Of a stretch of 64,000 nt of DNA, positions 44,819 to 56,116 are shown piece by piece. Positions within the stretch are counted from its first letter, which is position 1. Each line of letters begins with the position of its first letter. Location: the NCBI GenBank assembly GCA_020284085.1, contig JACEVL010000034.1, forward strand, positions 766,001 to 830,000, given 5' to 3'. The notes beneath the pieces were generated by a model. The model was not told the origin of the DNA. It worked only from the letters and a program-made list of their open reading frames with translations, and searched no databases. The position numbers and the translations under genes are program-made. This DNA is from Aporrectodea caliginosa (lineage: Eukaryota > Annelida > Clitellata > Crassiclitellata > Lumbricidae).

Positions 44819-46440
44819 GGACTGCCACAACACCATCAAAGTTTCACCCTTTATCAAACAGAGGAGCACCCGAACAGTAAGCATAATAGTTGTTATCAAC
44901 CATGAAAAGTGAACATTTAAACCAGGAATAAATTCAACTGCCTGTAGTAGGTCCAAATTACAGCACAATTACATTTATTGCAAGCCTAGTTACTAGTGAT
45001 TACACTGATTAGTGATTAAAATCATAGTTGTAAAAAACGTTTTTTTCGTTTTTTATTTTTCCTCCAAAAACGTCGTTTTTTCGTTTTTTATTTCTCGTCT
45101 CGTTTTTTTCCGTTTTTTATTTTTTTATGTAACTATTTATTTATTTACTGTCTTTTACTATTTGTTTAATTTTATTTTTGTCTGATATATCCCTTACGTT
45201 CTCTCCGTCCTTTCAATGATTCATATAATTTACGTCACTATTTAGTGTCATCAGTTGAAATAAACAGCTACAGGAAATAAAATTTATAAAAGTTATTTGA
45301 ATTTCTAAGTTATCCAAAATGCGAAATGTTGTCTTTGTACTCAGTAATCTCTTATTGACTGATAAACTGACGGATATTGCTCCATATCAAGTTCTTATAT
45401 AAGTCACAATTGTAAGTAGACCTACTTTTTAATTAAGTACACTCTATACTTGCAAAATTTAGTTTTTAGTTGCTTATGTCTGCATGGATTGATATGGACT
45501 TATGTATACAATTTTAATTTGAAAAGATTTCAATATTTTTAATTTCTCGAATTCTTTTTAAACCAACTAAGTCTTATGAAAACGAAAATAATTGTTTTAG
45601 ATTACTGTTACTTGATGATTACTAATAAAGTTATGTTATTTGCTAATTAAAATAAAATTGTGTAAACAATGTTTTAATTTAAAAATGCTGTAAAAGATGT
45701 AGAAAAGTAAAATTATTTTCTTGTCCGTTTTTTCTCGTTTTTTTCGTTTTTATTTTTGTCAATAAAACGACGTTTTTCCGTGTTTTATTTTGATTTGATC
45801 ATTTTTAACAACTATGATTAAAATTATTTATTAGAGTTATTATTAATATTGAGGAAATGGTAAAAAGTTAATAACTTCTACAAATATGGGCATATTCTGA
45901 AAATTAACACATCATTTTATTAAGTTTTAAGAGCTCTTTCTAGCGGTATATTGAATGGCAGTTAATTAGTTTTCAATTAGAATATTTTACAAGAAAACCT
46001 ACAATTTTCTCGAAAAATGCCTTGTCTCGTAACTTTGGCCCTCTGGTGGGGGCGGAAGACATTAATATTTTTTTTTAATTTTGAACAGTGTTTGATCCAT
46101 GCCATTAGGCAAATTTTGGTTGCTATTACTTTTCGAATTTCTAATTTTCGCTTATTTTCCACTGCACCCTTTTGTGTATGCTTGTTCGAATAGATTTGTG
46201 TTTATCGGCCTCAGGAACCCACGGATCAAATACCACTAAAATGCCAATAAAAATTAATAATAAACAATCAACGAGATCATAAACATTGTAGAAATTATTT
46301 TAAAGTTGTGCTTAAGTAAAATCATCCAGCTTTTCTGTTGAAAACTAAACATAGGTCCAAAAATGCGAATCAAATACTTATACTCGAAATGACGAAAATT
46401 ATTTGTAAAACTCAAAATTTCAAAGACGTTGTGGCAGTCC
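44819..46440. mobile_element. MITE with TA target duplication (mariner/Tc-like)
   Basis: TA at 44,817-44,818 and 46,441-46,442. Ends GGACTGCCACAAC and its exact inverse GTTGTGGCAGTCC. Ends then diverge, with TTTGAAA/TTTC similarity. No transposase. TA duplication suggests a Tc1/mariner relative; this is inference. Confidence 0.75.
45023..45816. mobile_element. hAT MITE nested in the TA MITE
   Basis: ATTAAAAT at 45,015-45,022 and 45,817-45,824. Ends CATAGTTGTAAAAAACG and the inverse of TTTTTAACAACTATG. Subterminal CGTTTTTTTCGTTTTTTATT tracts occur at both ends. The 8-bp duplication and CA...TG ends fit hAT. Confidence 0.8.
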
Positions 46441-46550
46441 TAGATATTGTTCAATCCTGATAATTTTTGGGCTACATTACTTATAAACCAATTGGCACGG
46501 AATGCCCGGTTGGCGAAAGTAAACAACTGAAGTTGAAAATTTTCCATTAG

Positions 46551-47512
46551 CCCTCGGGCTACCAAGGGGGTGGCTGCCACCCCCCTAGGTTTTTATGAAA
46601 TTTTTTTCTTTCCATATGGAATATAATGTTGGCATTTTAGGTAGCTGTAGCAGATTCATTGGCGCACATTTTGAGGTAAACATCATGGTGGTAGCCCACG
46701 CCATTCAAAAGTTATACCTGATATACCCGAGGGACCCACCAGGGGGTGGATACCCCCCTAGTTTTTCGACTATAGCTTATTGACTATTCTTCCTAGAAGA
46801 GAAACAATTATACCATTCTTAAGAGGGAATGTAGGGCTTCATTTGCATACCTACATCTTTGTCTTATGAAAACCGGAAGTGATCAAAATAAATAATAATA
46901 CGCGTAACATGCGTGAAAAATGGCTAAATGGAAGCACTCCCCCTTAGTTTTTGTCTGTAGCGTATTCATGTGTCTTCATGGAAGAGAAACAAAAGATACC
47001 ATTCTTTAAAGGGAATGTAGGGCTTCATTTGCATACCTACATCTTTGTCTTTTGAATACCGGAAGTGATCAAAATAAATAATAATACGCGTAATCTGTGT
47101 GAAAATGGCTGAATACAGCATTACAACGTAAACCGATTTATATTTATGGATATATATGTATGGATGTACATTTATACTATATAAACATGTTTAGGGATGA
47201 TTATGTGTATCTTTTATACATAGATTAGTTTCAAAACACACATAATCTTACATTTGTTTATCCAAAAAGTACAAAATGTACGCAATAATATAAAATATTG
47301 CTAATTAATGGGTTTCTTGTTAAAAGTGATGTAATTTCGAGGTGCATTCACATAATGTACAACTAAATATACCATTCTGTGCAGAAATGAATGCTGAATC
47401 CACTGCTATATTACAAGTTATGATATGTGAAACCAAACACGAAATCCAGGGTGGGGTGGTAACCACCCCCCTTGGTAGTCAGTGTTACAAAAAAAGCTTG
47501 GTAGCCCTAGGG
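46551..47512. mobile_element. piggyBac-like MITE, TTAG target duplication
   Basis: Sister of 8818-9799: same CCCTCGGGCTACCAAGG and CTTGGTAGCCCTAGGG ends, same internal CCTGGAAGAGAAACAAA/ CCGGAAGTGATC units, and the same order of short words throughout. The flanks are TTAG on both sides (46,547-46,550 and 47,513-47,516), not TTAA. Confidence 0.85.
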
Positions 47513-47798
47513 TTAGAGAATAGAGATGCAACCACCCTAACCGACATTGATGCTCTAACCTTAAGAGCAGATGAATTGGCTTTCGAAGGAGACTTCCCAG
47601 TGTTGCCACATGATGTGAGTTGCTTAAACGATACGATCAATTGCTACAAGATTGAGCCATACTTCAGATACCCAGGTTTTGTTAGACTTCGACTTTTGGG
47701 TAAATGACGTATAATTGGAAATACAAAAAATATGAATTTAGCCATGAAACTCTCCTGAATAGATACTGTAGGTTTGATAGTGTCTATTGGGCAACTAC

Positions 47799-48212
47799 AA
47801 TTGTATTGTATTGTATTGTATTTGAAGACTTGTTATAGCGCCTCTACCAGATTGCCAATTCAGAGGCGCTCCCGACTACTGCGCGAACGCTGAATCGGAG
47901 TTTCACGCCGAAGCGCATGAGCAATTGCGAGTGAAGGACTTGCCCAGGGTCCCTACGCGGCGGCTTTGAGGTGGATTCGAACCCGCAACCCTCCAGCTGC
48001 AAGGCACCGAACATACCCCTATACCACCGCGCCCCAGTATATTGTGTTGTGTTGTATTGTGTTGTATTGTACTCCACGTTTATATTGCGACCGAGCCACC
48101 CGCAGTAAAGATCCGAGAAATTAATCTCTGATAAACCGACCGACCGGGAAGCGAACCCGGGCCGCCGGCGTGGCGAGCGGGCTACCAACCCACTCGGCCA
48201 CTCAGGATCTTT
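47799..48212 (-). mobile_element. Dimeric tRNA-derived SINE (A+B), reverse
   Basis: CAACTAC at 47,792-47,798 and 48,213-48,219. On the reverse strand: monomer A (GGATCCTGAGTGGCCGAGTGG, B box GGTTCGCTTCC), a CAACACAACAC link, monomer B (GGGGCGCGGTGG, GGTTCGAATCC), then GGCGCTATAACAAG and (ATACA)n. Identical organisation to 16,479-16,887. Confidence 0.85.
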
Positions 48213-49027
48213 CAACTACTTATGAATAAAGAGCATTATGGTGCGTCATCACATGATGTGAGAGGTCCAGCAATTACGATGCAGTATGACGTAAGAATAT
48301 ATCCGGAAGATAGCGTTTATAGCATATGGTGTCCTCAATGACCCAAAGCAGCCGAAGATTGGCCCATACGACCCAGAAAATTCGGCGCCCATTACTACAG
48401 TCTCCGAAGTTGTAGAACACGGTTGTCACATTGTATACGTTCAACATCGTGCTTGCAGAGACGATGAACACCAGTGGAGATTGTCATTTTCAGTTGCAGA
48501 AGTAATTTTACTTCAGAGTTGGACTCATATTCAGCAGATTGTCTATCATTTGCTCAGATTCTTCGCCAAGAGAGAATTGATACAAAAGGATTGTTCAAAG
48601 GAAGATGAGGTTCTCAGTACGTATCACTTAAAGACGCTGATGTTATGGACTTGTGAAAAGATACCTCCGGAATGGTGGAATTCCTATTCTGTAATTGTGA
48701 TCTGCTGTAAGTTGCTAAAAAAACTTTCAGAGTGGCTAAAGAGGAAATACTGTCCGAACTACTTTATTCCTGAGACAAATCTATTTAATCTGCCCTTGAC
48801 CTCTGCAAGTCTTGACCAGACTGAAAGACAACTAAATTATTTCTGTAACTGCGGCATTCTGAGTGACTGGTTCGTGGAAAAGTACATACTGCCATGCACT
48901 CGGACATATATTGTACATGGAAATACAAGGGGTTTAACACCCGATTTTGTGGATTTCATACTACCTATCTTTGAATTTCAGCAAACGTTGATGATGAAAT
49001 CATTGGATTACTTATTTTCGAGCGGAA

Positions 49028-51225
49028 TTGCCCATCTCGTGAAGTGGTCCACAATCGTAAATATGTAACGGTAGCCAGTCGTCGAAACGGGGTGGAGACC
49101 CGTTATGTCAATCCCAATACACTCAAGCGGAGCGCCAACGTTCATGGATTGAAGCTTTCCCTGACGCGGAGGATGACCTCTCAAATATCTGGCGCAAACT
49201 TGGCAACGACGGAGGCATAACCGCACATCCTCCCGCCATCCGGGCCAATACGCTCTCTTGCTTACTTGCGACATGGTCTTCCGCATGCCCACATGTCCTC
49301 CGGACATACCTCCATGGGCTTGGCATATTATGGCGTCTCGTCGGCCGGGCGGTGGAATCAGCTGGTGCCATTGCAGTTCTCCAGTCCGTGGATGCAACCA
49401 TTTCCGCATCAACAGTCCTCCCTTTTTTTCTAGCTGTGGCACTGTGCGACTAATGACCTGGGCTGGGAGCGCTCCTGAGTAGACTTCACGCTTAAGACGT
49501 CCCTACGAAACCATGAACCGTCTAAACACCAGTAAGTCACGGGGTTACCGTAAGTCATTGACTGACAGGGGCTTAGTCATCTCGGTCGAAATCAGTGATG
49601 GGGGATGACGACAATCAACAGCTGTAATAGAACAAGATATTGACATATTCGTTATGGTTGTCTTTTTATATAATAATGTGTTCTTTGACACCTCCACCAA
49701 GTGAAGGTGTTTGTAAGTTAACACGTATTATATTAAACACCAAGTTCATTCATTCATTCATTCATTCATTCATTCATCGTAATCGTAATCGTAATCGTAA
49801 TCTCCAAACTTCTAAAGCGCCACTCGAAAGCCAAGCGCAGGGCACCAGCTTATTCACCAGTTTATTCATTCATTCAAAGCATTTATATTGCGCAGTATCT
49901 CGGCTGATGGTGGCTCCGCGGATTCATTCATCCATTTGAGGATACATTTCAAGTTCGGGTCGGCTTCTTGTTCTCGACGGAGGCAGTCAGAACTCCAGTC
50001 GTGAGAGTCACCGGCCGTCGTTTTAACCGCATCCTTCTTTTCTCTGACGACCTCGACCAAGACTGGCCGGCGCGACAAGGCATCAGCAATTCGATGGGCT
50101 GTGCCGGGTCTATGTTGGACGTCAAAATTAAATTCTTCAATAATCGTCAGCCACCTTGCGTGCTGACCAATGGGTTGCGGCGTCTTCCTTAACCACTGCA
50201 GAGCTGAATGGTCAGTTCGTAATAGGAATTGCCGGCACAGCAAGTATTCGCGGAAGAACTTTAAACAGGCCTTGTTGCACCTGTGAGAGAACAGCTCCGA
50301 TCGTATCTAAGGACGCGACCGTATCGAGAATGTACAGATCACTGTCATTAGGCAACGCTAAAATTGGAGTGGCGGTAAGTCGTCTTTTAAGCTCGGCGAA
50401 AGCAGACTCGCAGTCCGCGGTCCATTGGAATCTAACACCTTTCTCTGTAAGTGCGTGTAATGGTCGGGCTACTTCAGCAAAGTCTGGCACAAAGCGGCAA
50501 TAGTATGCACAAAGCCCTACGAATGAACGAACTTCTCGGAGTGAAGCAGGGGTCGGCCATTCTTCCACGACTCGAATCTTTTCCGGATCAGTCTCGATGC
50601 CATTTCCACTTACTCGATTGCCCAAGAAGCTAACATCTTGTTGTAAGAAGCAGCACTTGCTTGGCTTTAACTCGAGACCTGCCTTATTAAATTATAGTCT
50701 ATCAAGTACTTGGGCAATGCATTTAAGGTGAGTATCTAAGTCAGCGGCAAAGACAATAATATCGTCTATATACACTAAGCAGACTTCAAACGCCAGACCA
50801 GATATCACCAAGTTCATCATTCTCGAAAAAGTCGCCGGAGAATTATTGAGGCCGAATGGTAACACGCGGAATTGGTAACTGCCTTTGCGGGTGACGAAAG
50901 CAGTTTTGTGCCGATCGTGCGGATGCACAGATACCTGATAGTAACCTGACCTTAAGTCAAATGTACTGAACCATTTGGCGCCTGAGAGCGAATCAAGACA
51001 CTCTCAAATCAGTGGCAAAGGGTGGGCGTCGGGACGAGTTTTGGCGTTAACAGCACGATAGTCAATGCAGAAACGAGGAGACCCGTCCTTTTTCTTCACG
51101 ATGACCAAGTTGCTTGACCAAGGTGACAAAGAAGGTTCAATTACTTTCATGCGCAACATTTGATCGATGTGCTCATCTATCAGCGGAAGCAGTGACAGTA
51201 GTAGTATTTGTAGCAAACTGGCTCA
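49028..51225 (-). pseudogene. Ty3/gypsy pol fragment, reverse
   Basis: Reverse strand from 51,216: RT fingers ([30 protein letters not shown]), FGLNNSPATFSRMMN and the YIDDIIVFA active site (about 50,770), thumb VEEWPTPASLREVRSFVGL, RNase H start and end (LRTDHSALQWLRKT, HRIADALSRRP) with the middle deleted at about 50,235, then the integrase zinc-binding region (HGGMSGGHVGMRKT, C..C in CQVC) and the integrase core start IDITGLHPVS...FTIVDHFTRWAIPL. Several frameshifts. LTRs, gag and protease are not seen. The fragment is joined directly to copy 3. Confidence 0.85.
49640..49925. repeat. Insertion in the gypsy fragment: (CATT)n and GATTACG-type LINE tail
   Basis: (ATTC)n at 49,746-49,777, then TCGTAATCGTAATCGTAATC with CTCCAAACTTCTAAAGCGCCACTCGAAAGCC and GGGCACCAGCTTATTCACC, i.e. 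the reverse of the LINE tail at 43,935-44,015. It separates the RNase H and integrase parts. Confidence 0.65.
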
Positions 51226-51227
51226 TT

Positions 51228-51400
51228 CAACCTAACATAGGTCCAAAAAAGCATACACGAACCTAACATAGGTCCAAATCAGCATATATACGAACCTATG
51301 TTAGGTCTAGATCACCCATCTTCGCCATGCATGAACCTAATCCTTGGTCTAAATCACTCACCTCCACCGTGCACGAACCTAAACTCTTGGTCAAACACTA
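51228..51400 (+). repeat. Degenerate 40-bp tandem repeat
   Basis: About five diverged units built on CGAACCTAACATAGGTCCAAA (for example 51,234, 51,264 and 51,295), decaying rightwards. No coding sense. Confidence 0.55.
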
Positions 51401-51602
51401 GTCCTATAGGTCTCCAAATATCTCTACTTACGAGTCCGCGGCGCTCAATTACGTCCGCGCGTTTCCCGAAGTTTCCAGCGAGTCAGCATTTTCATCGAAA
51501 CCATCGCCTCGGTTCAAAAAACTCCACCTGTGCTCCTTATGAGTTGAACGTTGAGGTAATTTCCAACAGTTTCGATGAGTCAGCAGTTCCCCGGTGCAGG
51601 TT

Positions 51603-52200
51603 CTAAGGCGAGGTTAACAATGCATCGTTGTCAACCCATGAATTAAAGGCCTCCGGGTACCCTAACCATTTAACTAAAGATTTCTTTCCACGTTTCTTAA
51701 TAATCTTCTCGATTCTAAATATTTCTTGAGTAGACTTTTGCAGCTCCTGTTCATAGAATGAGCCCTGTATTTCCTCACCATTACAATCACTAATCCTAAA
51801 AGTTGGTGGATCAGTGTATTGAATCTGGGATACCGTAAAAACTTCTTCCGTCCATCTGGGGGTAAAACCTTTTTCAAATATGTTCTTTTTCTTTTGTAAT
51901 TCTAACTTTATCACCGATTGAAAACTTAGGTGCAATAGGCTCTGAAATCTCATCACCGTATAAATTCATAAATACAGTCTTTTCATTAACTTTCATACTA
52001 GCCTTAGTGGGAGTCATTTTAATGGAAGAATGTCTCGTGTCATTATAATTACTAACCATTTCACCTAATATATCGATATATCTTCGAGTTAAATTAGCTG
52101 TAAAGTACTTAAACATTTTTTCCCTCATCGTTCGGTTCCATCTCTCAACCACGCAAGATTTTTCTTCATTCTCAGTAGAATATAACTCGACCAAATTCTT
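51603..52200 (-). pseudogene. Polinton/Maverick-type integrase C-terminus with chromodomain, frameshifted
   Basis: Reverse strand: end of the integrase core (VVERWNRTMREKMFKYF, then YNDTRHSSIKMTP), an SH3-like segment (FSIGDKVRI), then after a one-base shift in an A-rich run at about 51,885 GFTPRWTEEVFTV, FYEQELQK, and a chromodomain (IFRIEKIIKKRGKKSLVKWLGYP, SWVDND). This order is typical of integrases of Polinton-like large DNA transposons. The catalytic core start, polymerase B and capsid genes are absent, and a LINE tail abuts its left end at 52,203. Confidence 0.75.
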
Positions 52201-52202
52201 TA

Positions 52203-53400
52203 TTCAATTCAATTTGTTTTTGTTTATTGGTCCCAATAACAAAAAGCAAAACAAGTAATATTTAACAGTAGTTAGACACAAAGCATAATCATTTGCTATA
52301 CAATTATCACAGAATAAACAAGGGAGCAATAGGCTCACCCGAAGGGAATAATCCCGCTGAATGGGGGCCTAATTGCAAAATAATATCAACAAATCTTAGT
52401 AGTGACAAGTACTTAACACAGTGGCAGTAGCTTGGGAGCCCAGAAATAATTGCGTTGAGGTAGCTTCCCTCCGCCTTAAGGTAAAACAAAAGACAATAAA
52501 ATAAAAAAAAGAACTGAATAATTGCAATGTTATTTAACATTTTTTATTGTGTGTGCACGGACTCGAATTTTAAATGAGGCTAGACTCATGGCTGCACGAA
52601 CACATTCTGTTATGCTATTCCATATGAGGGGACCCTGGTATTTGATAGAAAACTTTCGGGTATTTGTTCTGGCAAATATGCTTATGTAGACTCTATTATT
52701 TCTAATGGCCTTGTCGAGTAAGTTTGGTTTGAAGTAGGCTGAGAAAGCTTGTGGGAGGAGGTTATTCTCATATTGGTACATAAATATACTAGTTTGAACA
52801 AATTTAATCTGAGATAATTTCAGGAGGTTAAGTTGCAAATACAGTGAGTCAGTGTGGGTGTTGATGGGAGATTTGGTAATGATTCTTGTGGCTTTTTTCT
52901 GTAGTATGTTTAGTTTTAGTAAGTGAGTGTCATATGTAGAAGTCCAGACAAAATTGCAATAGTTTAAATAAGGATGTATAAGTGTAAAATAAAGATTTTT
53001 GAGTATGTGTGTTGGAAGCAGATAGGATAACCTGCGAATTATTCCAGTGTTTTTAGAGATTTTTTTAGCAATTTCGGCAATATGTATGTCCCACTTTAAG
53101 TGTTGGTCTATGTAAACCCCTAGGAATTTAGATGAAGAGACTTGAGGAATTAACTTATTATCAATTGTCAGAGCATTGTCAGGAGTTGGAACAGGTTTTT
53201 TGTTAGACCTGAAGATGATGTAATTTGTTTTAGATAGGTTAAGCGAGAGTTTGTTGGCTTTAAACCAGTCATTAGCTAGTTCTAGATCATTATTTGCTAT
53301 TTTAATTAATTGGTCATATGAGGCATGTGAGTAGAAGGCATTAGAGTCGTCTGCAAAGAGAATGTAACTGTGTTTGAAGAAAGGTGAAACATTCAAAGAA
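52203..53400 (-). mobile_element. 5'-truncated CR1-like LINE, reverse
   Basis: Reverse strand: truncated RT from about 53,400, a 3' UTR with the GGGA...ATCCCGCT block (52,322-52,370), and a (TTGAA)n tail at 52,203-52,215. It abuts or interrupts the Polinton fragment. Confidence 0.78.
52530..53396 (-). pseudogene. LINE ORF2 RT C-terminal half
   Basis: 288 codons starting just before motif C (ILFADDSNAF), then LSLNLSKTNYIIF, thumb SKFLGVYIDQHLKWDIHI, LIHPYLNYCNFVW, KATRIITKSP and WNSITECVRAAM. Similar in layout to the ORF2 end at 36,662 but clearly diverged. 5' part missing. Confidence 0.82.
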
Positions 53401-53994
53401 CTGTGTCAATTTTAATTCTTAAACAGAGAAGAAGTTGAGCAATTTATATGTAGAGATAAGGAAAGTTCCTGAGGTAGGTCACAACTAAGAAAGAAAAGAG
53501 TTGGTGACAGTTGTTATGTCACGATCTACATCATGTAGGCTAAAGCTACAATAACAAATGTGTTTGAATCTTAATACTAGAATGAAATATCTTTAATTTG
53601 ACGCATTAAGTATAAATAATGTACAAAATGTTATATGCATGCAAAGTCGGTGCATTTATGCTGGCCCACCCTGTATATACATGTAATGTAAGTATGCATT
53701 TATGTATGTATATGCATGTATGTATGCAGGCCTATTCATGTATGTACAGTATGCACGTATGTATGAGAAAACTTTCTATAGCGCCCAAATTGTGAGGTAG
53801 CGAGAACCGGCTTATTCACAGACGCTCAGTCAAAACAAAAGCGATAGACAGGACAGATGAGGTCAATCTCCAAGGGTCTAGCAGGCAGACAGTCAGACGG
53901 GTATACGGTGGATATGGTGTTTAGAACTGAAACGACAAGAGAAGTAAGAGGAAGAGGAGGAGTAGTGAACGTGTGGATGGATGTATGTATTAAT
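53401..53994. other. No gene; ATGTATGT-rich tract
   Basis: Contains imperfect (ATGT)n at about 53,680-53,765. A GCGCCCAAATTGTGAGG...GAACCGGCTTATTCACAG string resembles the SINE/LINE tail family. Otherwise unassigned. Confidence 0.35.
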
Positions 53995-54208
53995 GAGCAC
54001 TTGTTATAGCGCCCCTTCAAGATTTCTACTCAGAGGCGCTCCCGACTACAGCGCGGACACTGAATCGGAGTTTCACGCCGAAGCGCATGAGCAATTGCGA
54101 GTGAAGGACTTGCCCAGGATCCCTACGCGGCGGCTTGAGGTGGATTCGAACCCGCAACCCTCCGGCTGCAAGGCACCGAACATACCCCTACACCATCGCG
54201 CCCCACAA
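53995..54208 (-). mobile_element. tRNA-derived SINE, monomer B, reverse
   Basis: Reverse of the B monomer: GGGGCGCGATGG..., B box GGTTCGAATCC (about 54,150), body, GGGGCGCTATAACAAGTG, with ATAC-type flank on its 3' side. No A monomer here. Confidence 0.85.
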
Positions 54209-54815
54209 TGCAGAGTCTATTGTGAGGAAAATAGAGGGATGTGGAATTTTGATTAGCTGATTAAGCAAGTCTATAGGTATGAGGAGATACAACGTCATAG
54301 GCGTTATTTCATAGATGACTGTATCCCTCTTGTCTAAAATCCTCTTGTTCCATCTCCTCCATTTCGCTTCCTCTTATTTCCCCGCCCTCTATTCTCTCCT
54401 TTACACACTGCTCTGCGTCACACAACAACACAGGCCCGTGTCTGTAGTGACAAAAACAGAATGGTGCTTGACAACCCATACGTGCCAAACGCTACAGCCA
54501 TATTTTGTAAACGCGTGTTCGTCGGTAGCATAATCGTATTACAATTCCGGGCTCTTTTGTTCTGCACGCACAGTGCCGTCCGATGAAGGCAGTCTTTGGC
54601 GAACAACGTCAATATAGTCCTTGTCGATGAACATTTTGCATGGGAGGGAAAACCATATATGCATACCATATCGGTGACCTGACAGTAATTCTGTGCATTG
54701 TGGGTTCAATCGATCTCTCATTATTGTTAGACTTGTACAGATTGTTAAATGAACTTCATTTGCAAGAACATGATAGGGTTCGTATTGGCTTATGATATTA
54801 ATAATAATAATAATA
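54209..54815. other. No feature recognised
   Basis: Pyrimidine-rich stretch at 54,320-54,410; short frames only. Ends in a small (AAT)n run before the GGT array. Confidence 0.3.
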
Positions 54816-54817
54816 TT

Positions 54818-54980
54818 GTTGGTGGTGGTGGTGGTGGTGGTGGTGGTGGTTCTGGTGGTGGTGGTGGTTCTGGTGGTGGTTTGGTGGTGGTGGTGGTGGT
54901 GGTGGTGGTGGTGGTGGTGGTGGTGGTGGTGGTGGTGGTGGTGGGGTGGTGGTGGTGGTGGGGGTGGTAGTAGTAGTAGA
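54818..54980 (+). repeat. (GGT)n microsatellite
   Basis: About 160 bp of GGT units with occasional TCT and G variants. Gly/Val-repeat frames across it are artefacts. Confidence 0.92.
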
Positions 54981-54984
54981 TTAA

Positions 54985-55930
54985 CTGTGTAACTGCAATT
55001 ATTATTTTTACCATTTCATTATTACTATCATAATTAGAATCACAAACTTCGAATTAAAATGATTATCATTACAAGATATCTAGCCTAAGAATTAACTTTG
55101 CTCTGATCGTGTATGAACGAACGTAATACCCGTATCGAGTGACCAGGCATTGAACTGTGGGACAATCACACAGTTTCCTTTATTCTCGGCATCAAGCTGA
55201 CAGGTCGCAACGTGCCACACGTATCAGGCGGATTTACAAGAATACAAGATGGCATCAAACCTAAACATCATTTAAGCCTATGTTTGATCTTTCCTGAAAA
55301 GGTTGCATGACAACCATTGAGTCGTCGAGCAGCCTTGTCCACGCAGTTGAACATCAATCTTCTCTTGCTCTATTTGTTCAGCTTTTGAAAGCAGTTCTTT
55401 TCACTTTCGCTTCTTTGTTGTCACTTGGGGAACGATTCTGTGGAGTACCGGCCGAAAAGGAGCTACTTCAGCTAAAGAGGCTCTCCTACATGTATCCTCT
55501 TCTTTCCGTATCTTCTCGGATTCCATCCTTGGCTTTCGATCGGAATCACCCTTGAATTTGGCTTGCGCATCGATTTGCCCGCTAGCGACCACTGATGATG
55601 CATCGAGCATTATAACATTTTCCCTTTAGAAATTCTAACTAGATTAGACTGTAAATGTTTGATTAAAATTACAAATGTATTATTACGCATTTATTTAAAA
55701 TTTTATATAACACTGTTGATATGTAAATGCATATGTAAGCTTATATGACGGTCTTTCATATCGATCGCTATGTAGTCTTGTGAAAATGGTGCGTTAGTGG
55801 CTTCAAGTAGGCAATGCTTTTGAGAGATACTACAAGTGAAGCCTTTTAAAGTGTATACACAACATTATACTGTAAAAATTTTAAGGCACTTCACTCTATA
55901 GCTTGGTGTGTTTCAAAAAGTGCCTTAATG
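54985..55930. other. Intergenic DNA, nothing recognised
   Basis: AT-rich. Frames at 55,307-55,610 on both strands lack any recognisable domain and are left out. Confidence 0.3.
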
Positions 55931-56053
55931 CAAACACACACATAAAGCACACACACGCACACACACACACACACACAAACATACACACACGCACACACAA
56001 ACATACACACATACACAAACATACACACACACACACGCACACCCACACACACA

Positions 56054-56116
<63 letters not shown>
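55931..56116 (+). repeat. (AC)n then (AT)n microsatellite
   Basis: About 120 bp of interrupted ACAC units (ACACGC, ACATAC variants), then about 60 bp of perfect AT. Confidence 0.93.

Larger units (their letters stand above)
44648..47539 (-). mobile_element. LINE fragment carrying three nested MITEs
   Basis: ACCGACATT occurs at 44,639-44,647 and 47,540-47,548, bracketing everything between. The left edge is ATAGAATAGAATAGAATTTT and TTTATTCAT, the reverse of a LINE 3' end with an (ATTCT)n tail. The LINE-derived part is only some 300 bp once the MITEs at 44,819-46,440 and 46,551-47,512 are removed. Confidence 0.65.
44473..49027 (+). pseudogene. Mab-21 / cGAS-like receptor copy 3, broken by transposons
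   Basis: Starts like copy 2 (ATG 44,473 just after a TTTAG acceptor, MEEMASKF). A 14-base deletion at about 44,523 shifts the frame within 25 codons. The GS region is still recognisable (GGTAGCGCAATGGAG, about 44,594). Coding homology stops at 44,647, resumes at 47,540 (FEGDFPVLPHDVS, YKIEPYFRYPGFVRL), is cut again by a dimeric SINE (47,799-48,212), and resumes at 48,250. From 48,481 a clean 195-codon stretch carries LQSWTHIQQIVYHLLRFF and YCPNYFIPETNLF. TGA replaces a Trp codon near 48,341. The C-terminal half is absent: at about 49,027 the sequence changes to a gypsy fragment after LDYLFSSGI. Non-functional. Confidence 0.88.

Noticed and set aside
55307..55610. Short frames on both strands
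   Set aside because: No domain, no homology that I can see, no repeat or splice support.
55931..56116. Telomeric or centromeric repeat
   Set aside because: Plain (AC)n/(AT)n microsatellite with no telomere unit.
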